In this document: positions 22,563 to 32,305 of the stretch, in pieces | Layout of the letters: each line of letters begins with the position of its first letter | Position numbering within the stretch: position 1 is the first letter of the stretch | Origin: Mycolicibacterium porcinum | GTDB lineage: Bacteria > Actinomycetota > Actinomycetes > Mycobacteriales > Mycobacteriaceae | DNA: 64,000 nt | Direction of reading: 5' to 3' | Assembly: GCA_002086835.1 (NCBI GenBank) | Contig: MVIG01000013.1 | Location: 1 to 64,000, forward strand | The notes under the pieces: generated by a model | What the model was told of the DNA's origin: nothing | What the model saw: the letters and a program-made list of their open reading frames with translations, nothing else | Databases searched by the model: none | Translations under genes and position numbers: made by a program

Positions 22563-22893
22563 ACGCCGCTATGTCGTTCTCGAAGTGGTGGACCGCCCCA
22601 CTCCCGATGCCATCGTCGTCGCGTCCGGTTTCGGTGCGAAAGCCCAGTGGTTCCGCAACATTGCCGTCAACCCACAGGTCCGGGTGTGGCTCGGCAGCCA
22701 CCGGCCGGTGGCCGGCGTAGCCCATGCCCTCGATCAGGGCGCAGCCGACCAGGTCCTGACCAACTACCGCAAGCGCCACCCGGCGACGTGGCAGCAGTTC
22801 AAACTCGTCCTCGAAGAGACGCTGGGTCAACCGATCACCGAGACCGACACCCCGTTGCCGATGGTCGAGATCCGGCTACTGCCGGATCTCTGA
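22417..22893 (+). CDS. Ddn-like F420-dependent nitroreductase-family protein
   Basis: The 158-residue protein matches the actinobacterial deazaflavin (F420)-dependent family that includes Ddn. It has an N-terminal helix with RAPIWLFRIRAG, then the HIGRTSGERRYVVLEVV strand pair, the phosphate-binding-type block ASGFGAKAQWFRNIAVNPQVRVWLG, and a C-terminal helical part. Such proteins reduce quinones or other substrates with F420H2, often at the membrane. The ATG has an ideal AAGGAGG at 6 nt. The upstream membrane-protein frame overlaps its first 146 nt. The two genes probably form an operon. Confidence 0.85.
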   Translation: MSALTGLGARILRSRRLVRAPIWLFRIRAGALLGARMTMLEHIGRTSGERRYVVLEVVDRPTPDAIVVASGFGAKAQWFRNIAVNPQVRVWLGSHRPVAGVAHALDQGAADQVLTNYRKRHPATWQQFKLVLEETLGQPITETDTPLPMVEIRLLPDL

Positions 22894-22903
22894 CGCTCCG
22901 GTC

Positions 22904-24100
22904 CTACTGCGCGCGGTGCGCACCGCCGTCCAGCTCGTTGGGCAACCCGGGCGGCGTCTCCAACGATGTCTGCGGTGGCCTGGCACTCAGCGGCGGCGTG
23001 GTGGCCCGCGCCTCGGCCTCGGCCTTCGCCACGGCCTGAGCGATTGCGGGGTCGGTCTCGGTGGAGAACCACTCGGCGACCTCGTCGCTGTCGTCCTCGG
23101 GCTTGGGCAGATCCTCGTCGACCGGCGACGGTGTGTACCGGAACACGCCGTCCTCGCCCGGTGCACCGAGCAGCTTGGTGAAACCCTGCAAGGCCGAACC
23201 GAAGTCGCTGGGCACCAGCCAGACCTTGTTCGCCTCGCCCTTGGCCATCTGAGGCAGCGTCTGCAGGTACTGGTAGGCCAGCATCTCCGGCGTGGGCCGG
23301 CCCGCCTTGATCGCGGCGAAGGTCTTCTCGATGGCCTTGGCCTGCCCCTGCGCCTGCAGATATTGGGCGGCGCGCTCACCCTGAGCCCGCAGCATCCGCG
23401 ACTGTCGGTCGGCCTCGGCGGCCAGAATCGCGGCCTGCTTGGCACCCTCGGCGGCCAGGATCTGCGACTGCTTCTGGCCCTCGGCCTGCTTGATGGACGA
23501 CTCCCGGACACCCTCGGCGGTCAGGATCATGGCCCGCTTGTCGCGGTCGGCCTTCATCTGCTTTTCCATCGACTCCTGGATCGACGGTGGCGGGTCGATG
23601 CTGCGCAACTCGACGCGGGCCACCCGCAGGCCCCACCGGCCGGTCGCCTCGTCGAGCACGCCACGCAGCTGGGCGTTGATCGAGTCGCGTGAGGTCAGCG
23701 TCTGCTCCAGCGTCATGCCGCCGACCACGTTGCGCAGTGTGGTGGTGGTCAGCTGCTCGACGCCGACGATGTAGTTGCTGATCTGGTACACCGCTGCCTG
23801 CGGGTTGGTCACCTGGAAATAGACCACGGTGTCGATGTTGAGGGTCAGGTTGTCCTCGGTGATCACCGGCTGCGGCGGGAAAGACACCACGCGCTCACGC
23901 AGATCCACCCGCGCGCGGATCCGGTCGATGAACGGCACCAGCAACGTCAGCTGACCGCTCACGGTGCGGCTGTAGCGGCCGAGGCGCTCGATCACCGCGG
24001 CTTCGGCCTGCGGAATGAGCGCGACCGATTTGGCCACGACGATGATCGCGAACACCACAAGCACGAGCAGCAAGACCAGCCCGGCTACAGCACCTTCCAT
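22904..24100 (-). CDS. SPFH/Band-7 (stomatin-like) membrane protein
   Basis: The 398-residue protein has one N-terminal membrane span (about residues 5-27), an SPFH domain (VIERLGRYSRTVSGQLTLLVPFIDRI onward) and a long Ala/Glu/Gln/Lys-rich helical stretch at about 190-250. A Pro-rich acidic tail follows. It corresponds to Rv1488. Such proteins form large oligomeric rings in the membrane and often pair with an NfeD protein, as here, where nfeD lies just upstream. The ATG is preceded by GGGAGG at 7 nt. The exact physiological role is unknown. Confidence 0.88.
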   Translation of the reverse strand: MEGAVAGLVLLLVLVVFAIIVVAKSVALIPQAEAAVIERLGRYSRTVSGQLTLLVPFIDRIRARVDLRERVVSFPPQPVITEDNLTLNIDTVVYFQVTNPQAAVYQISNYIVGVEQLTTTTLRNVVGGMTLEQTLTSRDSINAQLRGVLDEATGRWGLRVARVELRSIDPPPSIQESMEKQMKADRDKRAMILTAEGVRESSIKQAEGQKQSQILAAEGAKQAAILAAEADRQSRMLRAQGERAAQYLQAQGQAKAIEKTFAAIKAGRPTPEMLAYQYLQTLPQMAKGEANKVWLVPSDFGSALQGFTKLLGAPGEDGVFRYTPSPVDEDLPKPEDDSDEVAEWFSTETDPAIAQAVAKAEAEARATTPPLSARPPQTSLETPPGLPNELDGGAHRAQ

Positions 24101-24118
24101 GGTGAATCCTCCCTGGTA

Positions 24119-24155
24119 CTACGTCGTTTTGAAGTGGCGCTACATCGTTTTGAAG
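24119..24155. repeat. Duplication of the nfeD 3' end
   Basis: Two 16-base copies (24119-24134 and 24140-24155) differ at one position and lie 21 bases apart. The second copy contains the last codons and TAG stop of nfeD; the first is an extra copy downstream of that stop on the minus strand. It fills most of the gap between nfeD and the SPFH gene. Confidence 0.7.
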
Positions 24156-24574
24156 ACCACCGCGGTCGCTCCGTCGATCCTCACCACGGTCACGTGCTCA
24201 CCGGGTTCGTACACATCGTGATCGTTGAGGGGCCGCGCCGTCCAGACTTCTCCGTCCAGCTTGACCTGCCCCTCGTGCTGTGCGACCCGGTCCAGCACCA
24301 AGGCCGACTTGCCCTCGAGCGCCCTGACCGGTTCGGGCAGCCCACGCCCGATCTCGAAACGGCGGCGCAGCGCGGGCCGCACCAAAACCAGCAGCAGCAC
24401 TGATACCACGAGGAACACCGCACCGTCTGCCCAGAGCGGCAGGTCGAACAGCCAACTCGACCCGCTCGCGGCCAGTGCACCACCGGCCAGCATGAGCAAG
24501 AACATGTCGCCGGTCAGCGCTTCTGCCCCGGCGAGTCCCAGCGCCAGGATGAGCCAGATCAGCGGTAGGGGCAT
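24140..24574 (-). CDS. NfeD-like membrane protein
   Basis: The 144-residue protein has three to four hydrophobic segments in its first 75 residues. A short OB-fold NfeD C-terminal domain follows (GKSALVLDRVAQHEGQVKLDGEVW, ending VYEPGEHVTVVRIDGATAVV). It is the short class without a protease domain. NfeD proteins partner stomatin-like proteins, and its SPFH neighbour follows after 39 nt. It corresponds to Rv1487. No ribosome-binding site is present. TAGGGT six bases before the ATG suggests a leaderless operon mRNA. Confidence 0.87.
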   Translation of the reverse strand: MPLPLIWLILALGLAGAEALTGDMFLLMLAGGALAASGSSWLFDLPLWADGAVFLVVSVLLLVLVRPALRRRFEIGRGLPEPVRALEGKSALVLDRVAQHEGQVKLDGEVWTARPLNDHDVYEPGEHVTVVRIDGATAVVFKTM

Positions 24575-24580
24575 GCGCCC

Positions 24581-24586
24581 ACCCTA
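24581..24586 (-). promoter_or_regulatory. -10 element for leaderless nfeD
   Basis: On the minus strand TAGGGT is followed by six bases (GGGCGC) and the ATG, the pattern of a mycobacterial leaderless promoter. A candidate for the divergent gene (TACACT, 24617-24622) lies nearby, nine bases before its ATG. Confidence 0.55.
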
Positions 24587-24631
24587 TCGAATAAGGCCTG
24601 ATCGGCGACCGGCAATTACACTGCCAAGATC

Positions 24632-25489
24632 ATGTGGTGTCCTAGTGCAACGCTTTCGATGTGGGCCAACGCCTGGCTGGCCGGCGCGGCCGCGCCTGAC
24701 GACGTCCTCGACGCGTTATCCCAGTGGGCACCAATGCATTCTGTGACCGCCTACGATTCGCAGGCCGCGGTCCGTACCGGGCTGCCCTGGCCGGAGTTGG
24801 AGGACTCCGGTTCGGTCTCGCTGCTGCAGACCCTGCGCACCGCCGTCGGCAGATCCGGCACCAGGCCCTCGATCAGGGTCGCCCTGCCGGTACCCGGCGA
24901 CGTCCGCGGATTGCCCGCGGGCTCGCAGTTTCAGCGAGATGCGCTGACGGTCGGTGAAGCGGTGCTGGTGACTCACGACGAGTTGGACGGCGTCGGGCTG
25001 GTGCCGGAGTTCGAATACTTCGAATTCGACGACGTGGAAACCGAATCCACGTTCGAGCCCGAGCCGCGGGCGCTGTCGTGGACCGTGTACTCACTGCCCA
25101 TGCTGCCGCCGCCGCAGCACTACGACCTCGGTGAGGCCGAGTATCAGCTGCGGTCGGCGGTGCGCTCGGCTGCCGACACCCTGGTCACGTTGCGGGCCGG
25201 CGTCGGAATCGGTGTCGACGATCCCCGCGGCATGGTGGAGGACATCCTCGAAGCCGGCCGGATCCACCCGATCCCCGATCATGCCCCGACCCGCGCGGTA
25301 CGGGTACTGGAGAACGCCGCCCACGTGGAAGCCATCATCACGGTGAGCTCAGGGCTCATGCCGATCGGTCTGCAGAGTTCCTCCGAGGTGCAGATCGCCG
25401 GCGACGCCATGCGGCCCTTGGACCGGGTGGTGCGCTCGGCGCGGCTGGCCGCGCTCGAGTCCATCCTCCAATCGGCCTGGCGGGATTAG
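24632..25489 (+). CDS. Conserved actinobacterial protein, Rv1486c-like
   Basis: The 285-residue soluble protein has no signal or membrane segment. A central acidic, aromatic stretch ([21 protein letters not shown]) is its most distinctive part. Its place between nfeD and hemH equals that of Rv1486c, a conserved protein of unknown function. The ATG has no clear ribosome-binding site, and TACACT nine bases upstream suggests a very short leader. It converges on hemH with only 18 bp between the stops. No enzyme motif was recognised. Confidence 0.8.
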   Translation: MWCPSATLSMWANAWLAGAAAPDDVLDALSQWAPMHSVTAYDSQAAVRTGLPWPELEDSGSVSLLQTLRTAVGRSGTRPSIRVALPVPGDVRGLPAGSQFQRDALTVGEAVLVTHDELDGVGLVPEFEYFEFDDVETESTFEPEPRALSWTVYSLPMLPPPQHYDLGEAEYQLRSAVRSAADTLVTLRAGVGIGVDDPRGMVEDILEAGRIHPIPDHAPTRAVRVLENAAHVEAIITVSSGLMPIGLQSSSEVQIAGDAMRPLDRVVRSARLAALESILQSAWRD

Positions 25490-25507
25490 CCTTTCACCCA
25501 CGTGGCC

Positions 25508-26539
25508 CTAGGACGTTGTGCCACAGCAATGCGGTGAGCACAGCTCACCGTTGACGCTGAATCCGTAGCCGGCGACCGGATCCTGGCCCACCACCCGCAG
25601 CGGCGCCGCGCCGGTGCGCAGCTCCTCGATCAGGCCGGTGGCCAACCGGGCGAACCGCGGGTCGGCGTTGGGGGTACTGGCCCGCGCGAACGCGATGCCG
25701 GCTTGTTCGGCCTGCAACCGCAGCTCATAGTCGAGATCCCACACCACCTCGATGTGGTCGGCCACAAACCCGATCGGACACACGATGACCGCACGGGTTC
25801 CCTTCTCCCCCAACGCGGTCAGGTGATCGGCGACGTCTGGTTCCAGCCACGGGATCTGCGGCGGGCCCGACCGCGACTGCCACACCTGGTCGAAGTCCCG
25901 GTAGCCCGCGGCCTCGGCCACCAGCCGCGTCGCGTAGCCGACCTGACTGCTGTAGAGCCGGGGGCCGTGCCGCTCATCGGCGGCGATGGGTACCGAGTGT
26001 GCGGTGAATATCAGCCGGGCCTCGTCGCGCAGTTCGGCGGGGAGTGTGGCCGCGGCCGCCGCGATCGCGTCGGCGAACATCTCCACCAACAGCGGATGGT
26101 CGAAGTACTGCCGCAGCTTGACCAGCTCCGGCGCGCCGTCGCCCGCCGCGGCCCGCGCCCGCGCGATGTCCTCGACGTACTGGGTGCAGCTGGAATACCC
26201 ACCCCAGGCCGATGTGGTGAACACCGCCGCCCGTCGAATCCCGTTGTCCCGCATCGCCGTGACCGTGTCTTCGACGTACGGAGCCCAGTTCCGGTTGCCG
26301 AAATAGACCGGGAGATCGGGCAGCTGCACCCGCAACTGCTCGATCAATGCCCGGTTGATCCCGTTGATCGGCGACACCCCACCGAAATGCAGGTAGTGCT
26401 CGGCCACGTCGGCCAACCGCTCTGCGGGGATGCCGCGGCCGCGGGTCACGTTCTCCAGAAATGGCATCACCTGATCCGGCGCTTCCGGTCCTCCGAAGGA
26501 CAGCAGCAGGACGGCGTCGAAATCCAAGCGGTCGGTCAA
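25508..26539 (-). CDS. hemH: Ferrochelatase (coproporphyrin type)
   Basis: The 343-residue enzyme inserts iron into a porphyrin. In actinobacteria the substrate is coproporphyrin III, so CpfC is the alternative name. Visible are [14 protein letters not shown] at the N-terminus, HSVP with the catalytic His, and [17 protein letters not shown]. The C-terminus ends with [12 protein letters not shown], and a further Cys lies in [10 protein letters not shown]. These match the [2Fe-2S]-ligating cysteines known in this family. The start is TTG with GGAGG four bases upstream. It is the last gene of a fabG1-inhA-hemH operon, 17 nt after inhA. Confidence 0.93.
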   Translation of the reverse strand: MTDRLDFDAVLLLSFGGPEAPDQVMPFLENVTRGRGIPAERLADVAEHYLHFGGVSPINGINRALIEQLRVQLPDLPVYFGNRNWAPYVEDTVTAMRDNGIRRAAVFTTSAWGGYSSCTQYVEDIARARAAAGDGAPELVKLRQYFDHPLLVEMFADAIAAAAATLPAELRDEARLIFTAHSVPIAADERHGPRLYSSQVGYATRLVAEAAGYRDFDQVWQSRSGPPQIPWLEPDVADHLTALGEKGTRAVIVCPIGFVADHIEVVWDLDYELRLQAEQAGIAFARASTPNADPRFARLATGLIEELRTGAAPLRVVGQDPVAGYGFSVNGELCSPHCCGTTS

Positions 26540-26556
26540 CGAGCCTCCAAGTCAGA

Positions 26557-27366
26557 TCAGAGCAGCTGAGTGCTGGCGCCGCCGTCGGCGTAGATGATGG
26601 TGCCGGTGGTGGCGGGCAGCCAGTCGGACAGCAGCGCGCACACGGTCTTGGCGACCGGCGTCGGATCCTTCATGTTCCAGCCGATCGGCGCGCGCTGATC
26701 CCAGCCCTCCTCGAGCAGCTGCATCTGCTTGCCGGCCTCGTCGCCCAGGGCACCGCCGACGATCGCGCTCATGGCCAGGGTCCGGATCGGGCCCGCCGCA
26801 ACGAGGTTCGACCGCACACCGAACTTGCCGGCCTCACGCGCGACGAACCGGTTGACCGATTCGAGCGCGCTCTTGGCCACCGTCATCCAGTTGTAAGCAG
26901 GCATCGCCCGGGTCGGGTCGAAGTCCATGCCGACGATCCCGCCGCCTTCGTTCATCACCGGCAGCAGGGCCTTGGCCAGCGACGCGTACGAGTAGGCCGA
27001 GATGTGGATGCCCTTGGCGACATCCTCGTAGGGAGCATCGAAGAAGGGGTTGACACCCATACCGCTCTGCGGCATGAAGCCGATCGAGTGCACCACGCCG
27101 TCGAGCTTGTTGCCCGCACCGATGGCCTCGGTGACCCGGTCGGCCAGCCCGGCCAGGTGCTCCTCGTTCTGCACGTCGAGTTCCAACAAGGGAGCCGGCT
27201 TGGGCAGCCGGTCGGCGATGCGCTGGATCAGCTTCATCCGGTCGAACCCGGTGAGCACCAGCTCCGCGCCGGCTTCCTGGGCCACCTTGGCGATGTGGAA
27301 CGCGATCGACGAGTCCGTGATGATCCCGGTGACGAGGATGCGCTTGCCTTCGAGCAAACCTGCCAT
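26557..27366 (-). CDS. inhA: NADH-dependent enoyl-ACP reductase InhA
   Basis: The 269-residue enzyme has exactly the length of M. tuberculosis InhA and reduces long-chain enoyl-ACP in the FAS-II mycolic acid pathway. Nucleotide-binding [10 protein letters not shown] is at residues 14-23, and the catalytic pair lies in YNWMTVAK (Tyr158, Lys165). Residues Ile16, Ile21 and Ser94, where isoniazid-resistance changes are known, all carry the wild-type amino acid. It follows fabG1 by 62 nt, as in other mycobacteria, and is expected to be expressed from the promoter upstream of fabG1. Confidence 0.97.
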   Translation of the reverse strand: MAGLLEGKRILVTGIITDSSIAFHIAKVAQEAGAELVLTGFDRMKLIQRIADRLPKPAPLLELDVQNEEHLAGLADRVTEAIGAGNKLDGVVHSIGFMPQSGMGVNPFFDAPYEDVAKGIHISAYSYASLAKALLPVMNEGGGIVGMDFDPTRAMPAYNWMTVAKSALESVNRFVAREAGKFGVRSNLVAAGPIRTLAMSAIVGGALGDEAGKQMQLLEEGWDQRAPIGWNMKDPTPVAKTVCALLSDWLPATTGTIIYADGGASTQLL

Positions 27367-27428
27367 TGTCCTGACTCCTACTTTGGTGAAGAGTTATGCG
27401 AAAGTTGTTGTGATCCAGCGCTTTTGGA

Positions 27429-28235
<807 letters not shown>

Positions 28236-28265
28236 TCACCAGCATGGTCTGAAAATCGCATCGCC

Positions 28266-28287
28266 GGTGCGGACTGCCGTCCGCACC
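28266..28287. terminator. Hairpin between the VWA gene and fabG1
   Basis: Perfect 9-bp arms GGTGCGGAC and GTCCGCACC enclose a four-base loop. On the minus strand it is followed at a short distance by a TTTT run. It lies between the VWA gene stop and fabG1 and would end the envelope operon upstream of the fabG1 promoter. Confidence 0.6.
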
Positions 28288-28301
28288 GACGCGATCGCGT
28301 C

Positions 28302-29309
28302 CTAACCGGGCAGTCTGCGGTTGATCACAAGGGCCGCCACCCCGGCCACGGCCAGCACCAATGCGCCGAGCCGCAGCCAGCCGAGGCTGGCGTCGCCCTT
28401 GATGGTCTCGTAGCCGATCTGCTGCTGCAGTGAGGTGAACACCTGCTTGAGCTGCTCCAGGCTGGACGCGGTGAAGGCGTCACCGCCGGACAGCTTGGCG
28501 ATCTTGCCGAGCATCTCGTCGTCGACCGGCACCGGCTGGCGCTGATCGTTGATCTCGACATAGCCGTAGGGGGTGCCGAAGGACACCGTGGAGATCGGCA
28601 CGCCCTGGTCCTTGGCGGTGCGCGCCGCGGTGTACGCCCCCTTCGGGTTGTCCGGGTTGGACGGCACGGTCTCCTTGCCGTCGGACATCAGCACGATGCG
28701 CGCCGGCGGCTTCTCGTCGCCACCGCCGATCACCGCACCGACGGTGGCGATCGCCTGCAGTGCCGTGAAGATGCCCTCGCCGGTCGCGGTCCGGTCGGCC
28801 AACTGCAGCTTGTCCAGGCCGTTCTTGGTGGCCTCACGGTTGGTGGTCGGCTGCACCAGCACCGTTGCGGTGCCGGCGTAGGCGATCAGGCCGAGATTGA
28901 TCCCCGGGGTGAGCTGATCGGCGAACTGCTTGGCGGCTTCCTGCGCGGCGGCCAGCCGGCTGGGGGCGACGTCGGTGGCCCGCATCGACTGCGACACATC
29001 GATCACCAGCATCACCACCGCGCGGTTGCGCGGGATCCGCACATCGTGGGTGGGGCCGGCCATCGCGACCGTCAGGAGCACCAGCGAGACCGCCAACAGG
29101 GCCGCAGGCAGATGGCGCCAGCGGGTGGGCTGTTTGGGCGCCACGCTCTCGAGCAGCTCCATGTTGGCGAACCGCAGGATCCGCTGCTTACGCGCACGCT
29201 GGACGAAGACGTAGAACGCGATCAGGCCCAGGACCACGAACAGGAACAGGAACCACCACGCGTGGGCGAACCCCGTCAGGCTCATCGGACCTAGAATCGG
29301 TAATGTCAT
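28302..29309 (-). CDS. BatA-like von Willebrand factor A membrane protein
   Basis: The 335-residue protein has two N-terminal membrane segments (about residues 12-32 and 62-84), a VWA domain with the metal-site motif [10 protein letters not shown], and a C-terminal membrane anchor ending at RRLPG. It corresponds to Rv1481. VWA proteins of this kind work with a MoxR AAA ATPase and a DUF58 protein, both encoded just upstream. The set is probably a chaperone system for envelope or metal-dependent proteins. It is the last gene of that group. Confidence 0.87.
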   Translation of the reverse strand: MTLPILGPMSLTGFAHAWWFLFLFVVLGLIAFYVFVQRARKQRILRFANMELLESVAPKQPTRWRHLPAALLAVSLVLLTVAMAGPTHDVRIPRNRAVVMLVIDVSQSMRATDVAPSRLAAAQEAAKQFADQLTPGINLGLIAYAGTATVLVQPTTNREATKNGLDKLQLADRTATGEGIFTALQAIATVGAVIGGGDEKPPARIVLMSDGKETVPSNPDNPKGAYTAARTAKDQGVPISTVSFGTPYGYVEINDQRQPVPVDDEMLGKIAKLSGGDAFTASSLEQLKQVFTSLQQQIGYETIKGDASLGWLRLGALVLAVAGVAALVINRRLPG

Positions 29310-29351
29310 GTGCTAGAAGTCATTTCGGTTTGGTTGCTGATCAAGCTTCTT

Positions 29352-30305
29352 CTACCTGCCGGCCAGCGCACCGCGCCGCCGAGTCGCGACGAACCTGACC
29401 ACGTCGGCGATCCAGTCGCGGTCGGTGCGCAGGCTCAGCAGCGGTGCGTCGCACCGCCGCAAGGTGCGCGCCACTTCCTCCCGATGGGCCGCCGCCGCCC
29501 GCTCGAAGTCACTGCGGAGTTGTTCGTCGATGGTGAATTCCCGGGTCACGCCGGTCTCGGTGTCCTGCAGCACCACATCGCCCACCGCGGGCAGCTCGAC
29601 ATCGCGCGGGTCGAGGATTTCGATGCCGAGGACCTCGTGGCGGCCGGCGATGGCCCGCAGCGGGCGCATCCAATTGATGGGTCCCAGGAAGTCGCTGATG
29701 ATCACCGCCATGCCGCGCCGGCGTTCGGGCCGACGCAGCGCGTCGATGGCGGCCGCCAGGTCGCCCCGCACCCCGGTCGGGGCCTTGGGCGTGGTGGCGA
29801 TCGCCCGCAGCAGCTCCTGCTCGTGCACCCGTCCGCTCAGTGCCGGAACACGGCGCACGGTGTCCCCGTTGGCGATGATCGCGCCGATCCGGTTCCCGCC
29901 GCCACTGTTGAGAAAAGCGATCGCCGCGGCGGCCGCGACGGCCAGATCGCGCTTCTCACAACCGGTGGTGCCGAAGTCCAGGCTGGCCGACATGTCGACG
30001 ACCAGCCAGGTCTCCAGTTCACGGTCGGCGATCATCTGCCGCACGTGGGGCGTCTGCGTCCGCGCCGTCACCGACCAGTCCATCCGGCGCACGTCGTCGC
30101 CGGGTTGGTAGATCCGCGAGTCCCCCGGCTCTGATCCCGGACCCGGGATCAGACCGAGGTGGTCGCCGTGCAGGACTCCGTCGAGCTTGCGCCGCACCGT
30201 CAGCTCAAGCTTGCGCAACGCCGCCGTCAACGCGGGGTCCCGAATCTCTCCGCGTTTCAGGGACGGCAGGTCCACAGAGCGTCGGGCCCCGGAAGAACTG
30301 GTCAC
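29352..30305 (-). CDS. DUF58 domain protein
   Basis: The 317-residue soluble protein has the DUF58 signature around DDVRRMDWSVTARTQTPHVR, followed by a VWA-like fold with DMSASLDFGT. It corresponds to Rv1480. Its GTG overlaps the moxR stop by four bases (GTGA), so translation of the two is coupled. DUF58 proteins normally bridge the MoxR ATPase and VWA partners. The precise client is unknown. Confidence 0.88.
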   Translation of the reverse strand: MTSSSGARRSVDLPSLKRGEIRDPALTAALRKLELTVRRKLDGVLHGDHLGLIPGPGSEPGDSRIYQPGDDVRRMDWSVTARTQTPHVRQMIADRELETWLVVDMSASLDFGTTGCEKRDLAVAAAAAIAFLNSGGGNRIGAIIANGDTVRRVPALSGRVHEQELLRAIATTPKAPTGVRGDLAAAIDALRRPERRRGMAVIISDFLGPINWMRPLRAIAGRHEVLGIEILDPRDVELPAVGDVVLQDTETGVTREFTIDEQLRSDFERAAAAHREEVARTLRRCDAPLLSLRTDRDWIADVVRFVATRRRGALAGR

Positions 30306-31465
30306 CGACCACCCGCCGCGCCGGCCGCGGCAGGTACGGCGGGCGGAACCGAATGTCCTTGCTGCGGAAGCGCATTCACCTGAGGCAGCGCGACGGTCTG
30401 CAGGATCCGGTTGACCACCGTCTCCGCCGAGACCTCGTCGGCCAGCGCGTCGTAGGTCAGCACCAGGCGGTGCCGCAGCACGTCCGGGATCACCTCGACG
30501 ACATCCTGCGGGATGACGTAATCGCGGCCACGCACCAGGGCCAGCGCGCGGGCGGCCGAGATGATGCCGAGCGAGGCACGCGGTGAGGCGCCGTACGCGA
30601 TCCAGGCCTTCGCGTCGGGCATGCCGAACTTCTCGGGCTCGCGGGTCGCGGTGACGATCCGCACCACGTAATCCACCAGCGCATGATGCACGAAGGTGTT
30701 TGCCGCGAGTTCCTGCAGGCGCAGCAGATCGCCGGTGTTCAGGATCTGCTTGGGCTCCGGGGGCTTGACCCCCATCCGGTAGATGATCTCGCGCTCTTCC
30801 TCAGGCGTCGGATAGTCGACGTTGAGCTTGAACAGGAAGCGGTCGCGCTGGGCTTCCGGAAGCGCGTAGACGCCTTCCTGCTCGATCGGGTTCTGGGTGG
30901 CCATCACCAGGAACGGGCTGGGCAGCGGGAACGTCTTGCCGCCGATGGAGATCTTGCGCTCGGCCATCACCTCGAGGAGGGCGGACTGCACCTTGGCCGG
31001 CGCGCGGTTGATCTCGTCGGCGAGCAGGAAGTTGACCACCACCGGGCCGAGCTCGATGTCGAAGTCTTCCTTGCCCTGCCGGTAGATGCGGGTACCGATG
31101 ATGTCGGTGGGCACCAGGTCAGGGGTGAACTGGATGCGGGCGAAGGTGCCGCCCACGACCTTGGCGAACGTCTCGACGGCCAGGGTCTTGGCCACCCCTG
31201 GCACACCTTCGAGCAGCACATGGCCCTTGGCGAGAAGTCCGACGAGCATCCGCTCGACGAGCTGGTCCTGGCCGACGATGATCCGCTTGACCTCGAAGAT
31301 GGCGCGTTCCAGGGTGTGCACCTCAGCCTGCAGACTGCCGTTGGTCGCCGCTTGCGGCGCTGCCGGCGCGGCATGGGAGCCGGTCGATCCGGGCGGGAAG
31401 CCCGGCGCCGGGCTCGAACCGGGATAACCTCCGGCGCCCTGCGGCGGTCCACTCGGTGACGTCAT
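30302..31465 (-). CDS. moxR1: MoxR-type AAA+ ATPase
   Basis: The 387-residue ATPase starts with a Pro/Gly/Ala-rich disordered segment of about 45 residues. Then come Walker A in EGVPGVAKT, Walker B LLADEINRAP, the sensor ATQNPIEQEG and an arginine-containing EAQRDRF element. It corresponds to Rv1479. MoxR ATPases act as chaperones with the DUF58 and VWA proteins encoded next. A TTG directly precedes the ATG, but GGAGG lies six bases before the ATG at 31465, which is chosen. The gene follows ripB by about 130 nt. Confidence 0.92.
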   Translation of the reverse strand: MTSPSGPPQGAGGYPGSSPAPGFPPGSTGSHAAPAAPQAATNGSLQAEVHTLERAIFEVKRIIVGQDQLVERMLVGLLAKGHVLLEGVPGVAKTLAVETFAKVVGGTFARIQFTPDLVPTDIIGTRIYRQGKEDFDIELGPVVVNFLLADEINRAPAKVQSALLEVMAERKISIGGKTFPLPSPFLVMATQNPIEQEGVYALPEAQRDRFLFKLNVDYPTPEEEREIIYRMGVKPPEPKQILNTGDLLRLQELAANTFVHHALVDYVVRIVTATREPEKFGMPDAKAWIAYGASPRASLGIISAARALALVRGRDYVIPQDVVEVIPDVLRHRLVLTYDALADEVSAETVVNRILQTVALPQVNALPQQGHSVPPAVPAAAGAAGGR

Positions 31466-31599
31466 CAACTTCCTCCCACGGTATTCGACTACAAACGCTG
31501 GTCTTGCTTTTTGCTCTATCGGGCAATCGGGTGCCCGCCGTCAACTATTCCAGGCACTTCGAGATCCGTCGACGCTGCCCGGAAGACTTCAGGTTCCCC

Positions 31600-32295
31600 T
31601 CAGGATTCGATGATGCGGGCCGCGTAGGGCTGGATGCCCGCCGTGCGAACCGGGCTCACGGTCACTTTTTCCGCGCTGCCCGACGCCTCCAGCATCTTGC
31701 CGCCGCCGAGGTACATCGCCACGTGCTGGCTACCGCCGGGGCCCCAGAACAGGAGGTCACCGCGCTTCGCCTGGGCCACCGGCACCTTGCGACCGGTGTT
31801 GTACTGGTCGCCGGAGTACTTCGGGATCTGCACGCCCACGCCGGCGAACGCGTAGCGGGTGAAGCCCGAGCAGTCGTAGCCGACCTTGCCGGCGTCATAG
31901 TCCACGCCCGGGCCGGGGCCGGTGAGCGTGCCACCGCCCCACGAGTAGGGCACACCCATCTGGGAGCCGCCGCGCCGGATCACGTATTCGATGGCCTGCG
32001 GACCACGGACCCGGCCGCCGGGGAACGACGAGGCCGCCTGCTTTGGCGCGAGCCCGATGGTCTGCAGGAATTGCTGTCCGAGGTTCTGGGTGGTCTGCAG
32101 CGCGATCTGGCTGACCTGGAACGAGGCGTTGGCGATCGCCACCGGGTCGCCGGGGGCTCCGGAGCTGACGATCTTCGGGAGAGTGGGATCCCACTGCCCA
32201 TCGTCAGGTGCGGCACTGGCCGGCGCCACCAGTCCGATCGCCGCGAACCCGGTTGCGGCGATCAGGATCAGACAACGTAAGACGAAGGAGCGCAA
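31600..32295 (-). CDS. ripB: NlpC/P60 peptidoglycan endopeptidase RipB
   Basis: The 231-residue secreted cell-wall hydrolase has a Sec signal peptide ending near Ala28 (PASAAP) and a short linker. The NlpC/P60 domain has catalytic Cys142 in YDCSGF and a His in GSQHVAMYLG. Such enzymes cut the D-Glu/meso-DAP stem-peptide bond of peptidoglycan. It lacks the N-terminal coiled coil of its larger neighbour RipA, as in M. tuberculosis Rv1478, and so probably lacks the same autoinhibition. It starts 10 nt after the ripA stop. Confidence 0.94.
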   Translation of the reverse strand: MRSFVLRCLILIAATGFAAIGLVAPASAAPDDGQWDPTLPKIVSSGAPGDPVAIANASFQVSQIALQTTQNLGQQFLQTIGLAPKQAASSFPGGRVRGPQAIEYVIRRGGSQMGVPYSWGGGTLTGPGPGVDYDAGKVGYDCSGFTRYAFAGVGVQIPKYSGDQYNTGRKVPVAQAKRGDLLFWGPGGSQHVAMYLGGGKMLEASGSAEKVTVSPVRTAGIQPYAARIIES

Positions 32296-32305
32296 TGTTT
32301 TCCCA

